From Lentisphaerota bacterium (GTDB lineage Bacteria; Verrucomicrobiota; Kiritimatiellia; JAAZAB01): a DNA stretch of 11,380 nucleotides. Shown one piece after another: positions 1 to 7,011 of this stretch. How positions within the stretch are numbered: position 1 is the stretch's first letter; the number at the start of each line of letters is the position of its first letter. A program made the translations under genes and the position numbers. Below the pieces are notes generated by a model. That model did no database searches. It was not told the DNA's origin and saw only the letters and a list, made by a program, of their open reading frames with translations. The stretch is taken from NCBI GenBank assembly GCA_020201415.1, contig JAIVGW010000238.1, positions 1 through 11,380 of the forward strand, given 5' to 3'.

Positions 1-1035
1 TTCCTGGGGATACCCCGTCATCCAGTTTTCGTCAGGCGCCGGAAAACTCCACCCCTGCTTGGAGCCCAGTTTCTCCACCAGGTAAACATCGGTCAATTGC
101 GCTTCCACGGGATTGTAGAGCATATTGGCGTTGATCGGATTGATGTTGCAACGCATGCGATGATTGTTGCTGTACACTTCCAGCCAGTTATGCACGCCGC
201 CCATGACCAGCTCGCAGGAGAAAATATCCGCCACCATGCCGTCTTCAAAGACAATGTGCACCTGCACGAAATCCTCCACATCCTTGTAATCAGTGCGCAA
301 ATGTCCCTCATCCCGGAAAGCGGGATTGCGCGTGATGGCATGCGCCCGGCAACTGATGGCACGGGGCCGGACCGGCGCACCGCCGTTGACCTGGCCCTCA
401 ACCCGTTTCAGATACAGGGCGGCGGTCAGAGGGTGACAGCCCTTGCCCACCAGCGACCCGCCGCCGGCCAGGCTCCAATCGCCGTAGGCCGTGCTGATGC
501 TGCCACTGTGGCTTTCCTCGCCGTGAATCCAGAGAATCTGACCGCGGGTGGCGCGCAGAATTTCAGCCTCCTTCTGCACCGAGGGGGCATAAACCCAGTT
601 CTCGGCATACATGATGCGGACGCCATGCCGCCGGCCGGCATCCTGCATGCGGCGCACGGAAGCTACGGCCTGATCCAGCAGGCCCTGCTTATCCGCGCGG
701 TCGCCGCGCCAGTCCGGCGTACCCGGACCGTAGGCGCCGGTAAAGGGTTTTTCCACGATCACATCCCGTTTCAATTCCGCCGCCCTTGTGCAAAACGGCT
801 CATGCAGCGCGCCCGGCACACAGATATCCACCACATCCACGGCCTTGACCATGGCGTCGTAACTATCGAAGGCGCGGATGCCTCTTTCCCGCGCAAAGTC
901 TTCGCGGCTGGCGGCGCTTTTCGAATAGACACCCACGATTTCCAGATCGACACCGCGCACATGCTGATACGACTCGTAATGGAAGCCGGCGGCGAAACGA
1001 GCCCCGGCAATACCGATTTTAATGGTTTTCCCCAT
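1..1035 (-). CDS. Gfo/Idh/MocA family oxidoreductase, 3' end cut by window edge
   Basis: Likely an NAD(P)-dependent cytosolic dehydrogenase or isomerase acting on a sugar, inositol or sugar derivative; the substrate cannot be read from the sequence. The 345 visible residues start MGKTIKIGIAGARFAAGFH, a Rossmann dinucleotide-binding strand-turn-helix at residues 5-19. The turn reads GIAGARFAAGFH, so the middle glycine of the usual GxGxxG/A is replaced by Arg. The family's EKP motif is at residues 95-97 (VIVEKPFTG), and GKGCHPL at 197-203 fits the region that supplies the catalytic or substrate-binding His in this family. About 20 residues after EKP (AYGPGTPDWRGDRADKQ) look like an insert next to the active site. 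The start at 1035 is preceded by AGGAG about 7 nt upstream. No stop is reached at the left edge; family members run about 330-400 residues, so most of the protein is present. It is the last visible gene of the minus-strand run, 41 nt after the ATPase gene. Family assignment is firm; function is not. Confidence 0.88.
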   Translation of the reverse strand, partial: MGKTIKIGIAGARFAAGFHYESYQHVRGVDLEIVGVYSKSAASREDFARERGIRAFDSYDAMVKAVDVVDICVPGALHEPFCTRAAELKRDVIVEKPFTGAYGPGTPDWRGDRADKQGLLDQAVASVRRMQDAGRRHGVRIMYAENWVYAPSVQKEAEILRATRGQILWIHGEESHSGSISTAYGDWSLAGGGSLVGKGCHPLTAALYLKRVEGQVNGGAPVRPRAISCRAHAITRNPAFRDEGHLRTDYKDVEDFVQVHIVFEDGMVADIFSCELVMGGVHNWLEVYSNNHRMRCNINPINANMLYNPVEAQLTDVYLVEKLGSKQGWSFPAPDENWMTGYPQE

Positions 1036-1076
1036 GTTGTTCTCCTCTCTATCAAAAGATGCCAGGGGCGGACGCT

Positions 1077-2672
1077 TCAGCCTACCCGGCCGATCGCGCG
1101 GCGCAGTTCCTCCATGGAGGTCAGACCCGCACAGGCCTTTCCCCATCCGTCCTGCCCCAGAGAACGCAGGCCTTCGCTGCCGGCAGCCGCCCGCAACTCC
1201 GCGGCATCACAGCTCCCGGCCCTGACAAGCGCCGCCAGCGCCGGACGCATGGCCAGCAATTCAAACAGACCCACCCGGCCACGATAGCCCTCCAGACAAT
1301 CCGGACAGCCGGGGCCGGCCCCCTGGAGCGCCGGAGCGCCGGCGGGCGCAATACCGGCATCCTCCAGCCAGACCAGATCGGCCGGCGTCAGTTCAGCCGG
1401 CCGGCAACAGGCCGGACATAACCGGCGGGCCAGACGCTGGGCCAGGGCTGCGCGCAGGGCCGCAGCCAGCAGGTAGGGCTCGACGCCCACATCCAGCATG
1501 CGCAACACCGCGCCGGCGGCATCGTTGGTATGCAGAGTGCTGAATACCAGATGTCCGGTCAAGGAGGCGCGCACGGCTATTTCCGCCGTTGCCGCATCCC
1601 GGATTTCCCCCACCATGATCGTGTCGGGATCCTGCCGCAGAATATGCCGCAGTCCCTCGGCAAAATCCAGACCAATCTTGGGTTTCACCTGCATCTGCCC
1701 GATTTCATCAAGCTGGTATTCAATCGGATCCTCAATGGTCAGGATGTTGGTATGGGCCCGGTCCAACTGCTGCAGGGCCGCATAGAGCGTGGTGGTCTTG
1801 CCGCTGCCGGTGGGCCCGCACACCAGCAGCATCCCCGATGTTTCCCGCAACAATACCTGAAATTCCTTCAGAAGCTCCGGAGGCATGCCGAGACCGTCCA
1901 TCGGACGCAGGGTCTCGGCACGATTCAGCAACCGTAAAACCACGCGCTCGCCCTCGGCCGCCGGAATGGTCGAAACACGCACATCCAGCTCCCGCTCCCC
2001 CACCCGCACCCGCGCGGCGCCGTCCTGCGGCAGACGTTTCTCGGAAATATCCATGTGGGCCATGACCTTCAAACGCGACACCAGGGCGGCTTCCAGATGT
2101 TTGGGCGGCGAGGCCTGTTCATAAAGCAGACCATCAACCCGGTAACGCACACGCAACCGGCTCTCAAATGGTTCGAGATGCACATCCGAGGCGCCGGCTT
2201 TCACCGCGCCCAGCAGTATCAGGTTGACCAGTTGACTGACCGGGGCATGCGCGGAGGTCTGGAGCAGGTCATCGGCGCGCGGCGCGGCGGCAACCGTAGG
2301 GGGCGAAAGCTCCGCCAGGAAATCCGCCGGCGTGCCCGGCCGCTGAAAGTAACATTTCTCAATCGCCGCCAGAATTACGGCCGGCGGCGCCAGCAATGGG
2401 GTCAGTTCGCAATTGAACAACAGGGAAAGATGCTTGGGCACATCCAGGTTGAGCGGATCGGCCAGCAACACCCCCAACCCTTCCGCATAACGCACCGGCA
2501 GGGCCGTATGGCCGCGGGCCCAGTCCAGCGGCAAACGGGCAACCAATTCCGGATCCAACATTTCATCCGCCACAACGGTCAACAGCGGCAGATGGAACGC
2601 CTCCGCCAGGCGACGCAATTCCGCTTCCGCGGCCATGGCAGCGGGCGAAGATTCTGGATTTATGGCGGTCAT
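1077..2672 (-). CDS. GspE/PilB-type secretion or type IV pilus assembly ATPase
   Basis: Cytoplasmic hexameric ATPase of the type II secretion/type IV pilus family, which powers pseudopilus or pilus assembly at the inner membrane. In the 531-residue form, an N-terminal MshEN/GspE_N-like domain covers about residues 12-110, followed by the family motif SDVHLEP (162-168). Then come Walker A GPTGSGKTT (286-294), the Asp box LTIEDPIEYQ (311-320), Walker B IMVGEIRD (352-359) and the His box GHLVFSTLHTND (373-384). A two-part tetracysteine zinc site is CPACC (419-423) and CPDC (456-459), followed by GYRGRVGLFELL. All catalytic elements are intact. I chose ATG 2672 because GGAGG lies 8 nt upstream. 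The longer GTG start at 2714 would overlap the preceding SDR gene and lacks such a site. No pilin, GspF, GspG or secretin gene is beside it; its neighbours are sugar oxidoreductases. GspE and PilB cannot be told apart here. Confidence 0.93.
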   Translation of the reverse strand: MTAINPESSPAAMAAEAELRRLAEAFHLPLLTVVADEMLDPELVARLPLDWARGHTALPVRYAEGLGVLLADPLNLDVPKHLSLLFNCELTPLLAPPAVILAAIEKCYFQRPGTPADFLAELSPPTVAAAPRADDLLQTSAHAPVSQLVNLILLGAVKAGASDVHLEPFESRLRVRYRVDGLLYEQASPPKHLEAALVSRLKVMAHMDISEKRLPQDGAARVRVGERELDVRVSTIPAAEGERVVLRLLNRAETLRPMDGLGMPPELLKEFQVLLRETSGMLLVCGPTGSGKTTTLYAALQQLDRAHTNILTIEDPIEYQLDEIGQMQVKPKIGLDFAEGLRHILRQDPDTIMVGEIRDAATAEIAVRASLTGHLVFSTLHTNDAAGAVLRMLDVGVEPYLLAAALRAALAQRLARRLCPACCRPAELTPADLVWLEDAGIAPAGAPALQGAGPGCPDCLEGYRGRVGLFELLAMRPALAALVRAGSCDAAELRAAAGSEGLRSLGQDGWGKACAGLTSMEELRRAIGRVG

Positions 2673-2694
2673 GGCGCTAGCCTCCGGCGTATTG

Positions 2695-3477
2695 TCATTT
2701 AGCGGTGTAGCCACCGTCCACGGGGATATTGGCGCCCGTCACATAAGCCGAAGCATCGGAAGCCAGAAAGACGATCACCCCCTTGAGATCGGTTTCACCG
2801 GCCATGCGCCCCAGTTGTGTACGCTCGCTGTAATTTTGGACAAAACGCTCCTGGTGATCGGGCTGCTGCAGTCCGCCGGGGCTGACGCAATTGCAGCGGA
2901 CGTTGAAGCGTCCGAAGTAACTGCCACAAAAGCGGGTGTAATTGATCATGCCCCCTTTGTGGAAAAAATAATCGGGCGACCAACCGCCCATGCTGGTGCC
3001 GTCATAATTGTGCTGTTCCACCCCGACCATGCCCATCATCGAGCCGATATTGATGATCGAGCCGGATTTGCGTTCAATCATCGCCTCGCCGAAACAGCGC
3101 GTGATGGCGTGCAGGCCGGTCGCATTGATATGCCAGCTGCGATCGAAATTTTCCAGGCAATCGTCCCAGCCCCGGGTCACGCGGGCCACGGCGTTGTTTA
3201 CCAGAACATCCACCTGGCCGGCGCGGCACAGCACTACATCGCGCAGGGCTTTGACGGATGCCTCATCGGCCAGGTCCAGCGCCAGGGCTGTTACCTGTTC
3301 ACCGCGCTCACGGTGCAGCGCAGCCACCTTTTCCAGTTCCGCAACATTGCGCGAGGCAATATAGGTGTCCGCTCCCGCCTCGGCCAGGGCCGCCACAATC
3401 TGACGGCCATACTTGCCCGCACCGCCGGTCATCACCGCCACCTTGCCCTTGAGCGACAACATCTCCATCACATGCAT
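2695..3477 (-). CDS. Short-chain dehydrogenase/reductase (second of a pair)
   Basis: Classical-length (260 aa) Rossmann-fold NAD(P)-dependent dehydrogenase, cytosolic, probably acting on a sugar or sugar acid. The cofactor turn at residues 17-24 is TGGAGKYG (standard TGxxxGxG with Lys in place of the middle glycine). NNA at 94-96 and the proposed tetrad N118 (INATG), S146 (GSMMG), Y170 and K174 (YFFHK) are present, and the end is ASAYVTGANIPVDGG, the usual SDR C-terminus. The gap between catalytic Ser and Tyr is 24 residues instead of the usual 12-13; the other SDR shares this. That recalls, from memory, the PtmA-like SDRs of nonulosonic-acid/flagellin-glycan loci, but gluconate-5-dehydrogenase-like enzymes are an alternative. 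ATG 3477 was chosen because AAAGGA lies just upstream; a longer reading would overlap the preceding gene's stop and add an unrelated N-terminus. It begins 50 nt after the first SDR and ends 22 nt before the ATPase start. Confidence 0.9.
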   Translation of the reverse strand: MHVMEMLSLKGKVAVMTGGAGKYGRQIVAALAEAGADTYIASRNVAELEKVAALHRERGEQVTALALDLADEASVKALRDVVLCRAGQVDVLVNNAVARVTRGWDDCLENFDRSWHINATGLHAITRCFGEAMIERKSGSIINIGSMMGMVGVEQHNYDGTSMGGWSPDYFFHKGGMINYTRFCGSYFGRFNVRCNCVSPGGLQQPDHQERFVQNYSERTQLGRMAGETDLKGVIVFLASDASAYVTGANIPVDGGYTAK

Positions 3478-3527
3478 GGTCAGTCCTTTTATTTGACAAT
3501 GTTCACCGGCCGTAACATGCGGCCTTT

Positions 3528-4310
3528 TCACCACTGGGTCCAACCGCCGTCCACCCGCAGACAGTGGCCCGTCACAAAAGTCGAGGCGTCCGATACCAGG
3601 AAAGCCACCGCGCCGGCAATTTCATTCTGACGCCCAACCCGCCCCAGCATGGTGCGGTCCGCCAGGCGCTCAATAAAAGCCTGCTCCCCTTCGTATTTCC
3701 AAGCTTTGGGAAATGGACCGGGCGCTATGGCATTGACACGAATATTACGCGGTCCGTAATGGGCTGCCATATAGCGGGTCATCTGAAGAATCCCGGCCTT
3801 GGCCGTGCCGTATTCGATAGGATTGGGCAGCATGGGCGCATGATACATGCGCGGATCCGGGGCCACGATCCCGTACATGGAACTGATCATGACGATGCTG
3901 CCACCGTCCGGCATGGCCTCCGCCGCCCGGCGTGACAGCAGGAAAAAACCGGTAATATTCACGCGATTGGCCTGTTCGAACTCATCAGCCTGCAAATCCT
4001 CGAGGCGCTTGCCGATGGCAGCGCAGGAGGCGTTGACCATGCCGTCCAGGCGGCCATGCACCGACAGGGTGTCCTCCACCAGTCGATTGATGGACGCCTC
4101 ATCCGCCACATCCACAAAAAGCGAACTCACTCTGGCGCCGGGCAGCGCCTGGCGCACAGCGGCCTCAGCCTTTCCCAACTGCTCGCGATTGCGGTCGGCC
4201 ACCACCACCGTCGCGCCATGCTCAGCCAGCAGGACACAGGCCGGCAACGCCAGATACCCGGCGCCGCCCACTACCACCACTGTCTTGCCCTGCATATCAA
4301 ACAGACTCAT
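3528..4310 (-). CDS. Short-chain dehydrogenase/reductase (first of a pair)
   Basis: A 260-residue NAD(P)-dependent SDR beginning MSLFDMQGKTVVVVGGAGYL. The cofactor turn VGGAGYLA (14-21) departs from TGxxxGxG at both later glycines (Tyr and Ala), so cofactor preference or affinity may be altered. NAS at 93-95 stands where NNAG is usual. The proposed tetrad is N118 (VNITG), S144 (SSMYG), Y167 and K171 (YGTAK), so the catalytic residues are all present. The C-terminus DASTFVTGHCLRVDGGWT is standard. The Ser-Tyr spacing is 23 residues, about ten longer than usual and nearly the same as in the adjacent SDR, and the order of segments matches throughout, so the two probably arose by duplication and then diverged. 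ATG 4310 has AGAGGA 7 nt upstream and begins 26 nt after the end of ptsI, consistent with cotranscription. Two successive oxidoreductases could epimerise or stepwise oxidise one substrate, but this is inference. Confidence 0.9.
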   Translation of the reverse strand: MSLFDMQGKTVVVVGGAGYLALPACVLLAEHGATVVVADRNREQLGKAEAAVRQALPGARVSSLFVDVADEASINRLVEDTLSVHGRLDGMVNASCAAIGKRLEDLQADEFEQANRVNITGFFLLSRRAAEAMPDGGSIVMISSMYGIVAPDPRMYHAPMLPNPIEYGTAKAGILQMTRYMAAHYGPRNIRVNAIAPGPFPKAWKYEGEQAFIERLADRTMLGRVGRQNEIAGAVAFLVSDASTFVTGHCLRVDGGWTQW

Positions 4311-4336
4311 TTAGACATCCTCTTTCTTGAAGGCCT

Positions 4337-5858
4337 TCAAACAAATATTTTTTTACGAAGCGCAGCGCGCAGCGCGGCAATCATGCGCGGGCTAACACTC
4401 ACCGCCTTAACACCAGCCTCAAGCAGACGCGGCAGATGGCACGGCTCGGCCGCCAGTTCGCCGCATACCGTCAAAGGCCGCCCCAAATCCCGGGCCGCGG
4501 CGGCCATTTCGGCAATCAGGCGCCAGAACACCTCCCGGTCCGGCCGGTAATCGTAAGACACCTGCTCGTTGTTGCGGTCAACCGCGAAAAGGTACTGTAT
4601 CAAATCGTTCGTGCCGACACTGGCAAAATCGGCCACCGCCAGCAATTCCCGGACCTGCAGGCAGGCGGAAGGCACTTCCAGCATTACCCATGACCTGCAC
4701 CGGCCCGTGCGCGGCCGCGCGCGCCAGGGCCCGGGCCTGGGAGCGCCACAATTGGGGACGCGCCAAGAGCAGGCGGCTGCCGCGCAACCCCAGGTAGGGG
4801 TTCTGCTCAGCCTCGATTTCAAAGAAACCGGCGGACTTGTCCCCGCCCACATCCAGCAGGCGGAAAGTAACGGTTTGGTCAGGCATGGCGTGCAGAACCG
4901 ACAGGTAGAGGTCATACTGCTCATCCTCATCCAGCAGCCGGTTGGCGGCAAAAAACTCGAATTCGGTGCGGTACAAGCCGACGCCTTCCGCCCGCGCCTC
5001 CAGCGCCGCGGCCGTATCGGCGGCGGTGGTGATATTGGCCTGCACCCGCAGGGCCGGCACCGGCGGTTCCGACGCCGTTGCGGCCGGCGCCACGGCGCGG
5101 AGCGCGCCCAGCGTGGCGGCGGACGGCCAGACCACGATCTCGCCGGTCTGACCGTCAACCAGAAGTTCCGTCCCGCAAGCCAGAGCCTGGTGAATGCCGC
5201 GCAGCCCGGTCACCGCCGGAATCCCCAGAGCGCGCGCCAGGATCGCCGCGTGCGAAGTCTGCCCTCCGCGCTCGGTAACGAATGCGCGCACATGGCGCGA
5301 ATCGAGTTCCAGCGTCAGGCTGGGTGTCAATTCCTCCGCCACGATGATGCGATCATACCCCTTGCGGCAATGGGCCTGTCCCGCGCATTTAAGGGAAGGA
5401 CGCACATCGCCCAGCACATCCAGCAAGCGCCGCTTGATTTCACCAATGTCCGATGCGCGATCACGGATATATTCATTGTCCAGCGCCAGCAGCCGCGCTT
5501 CGTACTCATCCAGCACCTGTGTGATGGCCTTTGCCGCCGACTGACCATCGCGGATCGCCGCACGAATTTTATCCAGCAGCACCGCATCCTCCAGGATCAT
5601 GGCCTGCGCCGAAAAAATACCCGCTTCGGCCGGACCGATGCGATCGGCCACATCATGGCTCAGGCTGGCCAGTTGCCCCAAGGCGGAGGCGACAGCTTCA
5701 TCGAGGGCCGCCAATTCCCGTGCCGGATCCGACGACGACGGAGCGGCGCTGAGGCTGTCATGCCGGCGATCATTGAAAAGACAGACGCGCGAGACCGCCA
5801 GCCCGGGGCTGACCGGCAGCCCCTGCAACCGCACTTCGCCGTCTTTTTCCTGATACAT
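4337..5858 (-). pseudogene. ptsI: PTS enzyme I (phosphoenolpyruvate-protein phosphotransferase), interrupted by frame change and internal loss
   Basis: Enzyme I takes phosphate from PEP and passes it to HPr at the head of the sugar phosphotransferase system. ATG 5858 (MYQEK) is chosen for GGGGGAG 6 nt upstream; an ATG at 5873 has a weaker site. Frame one gives about 390 residues: the N-terminal domain, the phospho-His loop GGQTSHAAILAR (His about residue 203), GLYRTEF, LLDVGGDK and NPYLGLRGSR. It fits the family up to HGPVQVM at 4689, then turns to nonsense. A second frame (+1) resumes at 4687 with VMLEVPSA, then SVGTNDLIQYLFAVDRNNE and the catalytic-Cys motif CGELAAEP, ending at 4337. In known enzyme I the VM before FPM and the VM before E(T/I/V)P are about 40 residues apart; here they abut. 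So roughly 120 bp are gone, not one base miscalled. Unless this is an assembly error, the full PEP-binding barrel cannot be made. No ptsH is visible. Confidence 0.88.
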
Positions 5859-5959
5859 AACGGTCTCCCCCATCCGTCCGCCGCTGCACAGCGCCGCCCG
5901 ACATCAAACACGGCAAAAGCCGGTCATGCGGAAACTACTTGTCATTGGTAAACCACAGT

Positions 5960-5988
5960 TTAATATCGCAAAGTGGCTGTAAGCTCAA
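5960..5988 (-). promoter_or_regulatory. Candidate sigma-70 promoter for the minus-strand operon
   Basis: On the minus strand TTGAGC (5988-5983) and TATTAA (5965-5960) are separated by exactly 17 nt; each matches four of six consensus bases. Transcription would begin near 5953 and leave a leader of about 95 nt before the ptsI start at 5858. That leader holds two short possible hairpins (CGGC-TTTT-GCCG and CGCT-GTGC-AGCG on the minus strand), but neither is followed by a U-run, so no attenuator is claimed. Prediction by eye only. Confidence 0.4.
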
Positions 5989-6063
5989 TCATAAAATCAC
6001 ATGTCAGGCGGATCAACCGACCAGGACACCTTTGTTGGCGGCGGGCGGAATCGGAGAAACACA

Positions 6064-6734
6064 ATGAACCGACATGAGGCGCTTGCTACTCCAAAAGCCG
6101 CCGACCGGGGGGAAACCTGCCTGACCCACGGACGTGTGGCGCTGAATACCGCCCCACCCCTGAAGGTTCGCGAGGAAAAAGCCGCCAGGCCGCTGCGGAT
6201 TAAACTGCCCGCCTCGGCTCACCCGCTGGAACAATTTTTAAGCGGCCTGCAAGACAGCGTGCTGCTGACCGACCGGGAGGGTTACATTGTATCGGCCAAC
6301 CCCAGCGCCGAAGCGCGTCGATTGTCACGCCCGCTGAATCTCGTCTGCAACCCTGCGCCCCGCACACCGTCCTGGTGGTGGATGACGAGCACATGATCCG
6401 CCGGCTGTTCGAGCGCCTGCTGAAAGGTTCTTTCGAAAACCTGCAGGTGACCCAGGCTGAAACCGGCCGCCAGGCCCTGGAACTCTTCACTGAACACCAT
6501 CATTCCGTGATCATTCTGGATGTCATCATGCCGGCGATGCACGGTGAAGACGTTTTTACGGAGGTTGCCAAAATTTGCAAGGAAAGGCTATGGGAGATGC
6601 CCCACTGCATTTTCTATACTGGCTTCATGCCCTCCACACAGGTCACCGAAATCGCACGCGACAGCCGCCACACCATCCTGCGCAAGCCAGTCAGCCGCAA
6701 TGAAATCGTGTCCATCATGGAATCATTTTTATAG
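6064..6734 (+). pseudogene. Remnant of a PAS-to-receiver signalling protein, probably a hybrid sensor kinase with its middle deleted
   Basis: From ATG 6064 (GGAG 7 nt upstream) the first frame encodes 110 residues to a stop at 6394. Residues 57-86 (QFLSGLQDSVLLTDREGYIV, then SANPSAEARR) are the opening strands and helix of a PAS sensory domain, which then stops making sense. In another frame, from about 6336 to the stop at 6734, lies a complete receiver domain. It has VLVVDDE (acidic pair), the phospho-acceptor Asp in IILDVIMP, the Thr of FYTG and the Lys of LRKPVS. That frame is closed upstream by a TAA at 6201 and contains no ATG before the domain; the GTG codons at 6375 and 6378 fall inside its first strand. 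So the receiver is not an independent gene. PAS followed by receiver with no HisKA or HATPase between, in different frames, fits a hybrid histidine kinase that lost its centre. An assembly collapse would look the same. Confidence 0.75.
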
Positions 6735-7011
6735 CGGACACTCTGCTTCACGCAAGCGGAAAGCGGCGCCGCAATCCAAAATAATATCAAGCGGTGTATG
6801 GCATCATACCCCAAGAGCGGGACAAGCGCTGCCTGTGTGGAAAAGGCGGCCATTTTCCAGTCCGCAGTTTTGGGCCGCTGTTCACGCTGTTCACGGCTTG
6901 ACTTTTTACACGCTATCGGCGAACATTATACAGGATGCGGCAGGCGGCCACTGTTTCCGGTAAAACCCCCCGGAAATCAACGGACCGCGAACCGCTTGGG
7001 AAATTTGACTT
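6735..7011. other. 277-nt non-coding gap with two small inverted repeats
   Basis: No reading frame here has a ribosome site and recognisable protein. GGTGTATG (6793-6800) and CATACCCC (6805-6812) form a stem with one mismatch around a GCAT loop. TTTCCGG (6954-6960) and CCGGAAA (6970-6976) form a perfect 7-bp stem with a 9-nt loop, 35 nt upstream of the nfeD start, which could be an operator or leader hairpin. GTTCACG occurs twice in tandem around 6880-6895. None has the T-run of a terminator, so I see no clear end for the upstream transcript. Confidence 0.4.
6905..6932 (+). promoter_or_regulatory. Candidate promoter for the nfeD-HEAT cluster
   Basis: TTTACA (6905-6910) and TATACA (6927-6932) are 16 nt apart and match the sigma-70 -35 and -10 boxes at five of six and four of six positions. 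A TTGACT at 6898-6903 is an alternative -35, but its spacing to any good -10 is too long. Transcription would start near 6939, placing the 6954-6976 inverted repeat in the 5' leader. By-eye prediction. Confidence 0.35.

Noticed and set aside
97..1287. Long plus-strand open frame opposite the Gfo/Idh and ATPase genes
   Set aside because: Antisense shadow of two well-supported minus-strand genes in GC-rich DNA; its translation is His/Arg/Ala-rich and shows no domain.
3505..3524. GGCCG/CGGCC inverted repeat between the two SDR genes as a terminator
   Set aside because: Five-bp stem with no T-run on the minus strand, in a 50-nt gap inside a likely operon.
4680..4700. Programmed ribosomal frameshift in ptsI
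   Set aside because: No slippery heptamer or downstream structure is evident, and a frameshift would not explain the missing segment of about 40 residues.
4569..5951. 460-codon plus-strand open frame opposite ptsI
   Set aside because: Antisense to clear enzyme I motifs in both ptsI frames; no ribosome site and no recognisable domain. Its continuity across the ptsI lesion is chance.
5992..5997. TAAAAT as a -10 box for the PAS-receiver remnant
   Set aside because: Good hexamer, but no acceptable -35 box lies 16-18 nt upstream; not called.
6375..6734. Stand-alone single-domain response regulator starting at GTG 6375
   Set aside because: That start falls inside the first beta-strand (VLVVDDE), so the domain would be truncated, and no ribosome site precedes it.
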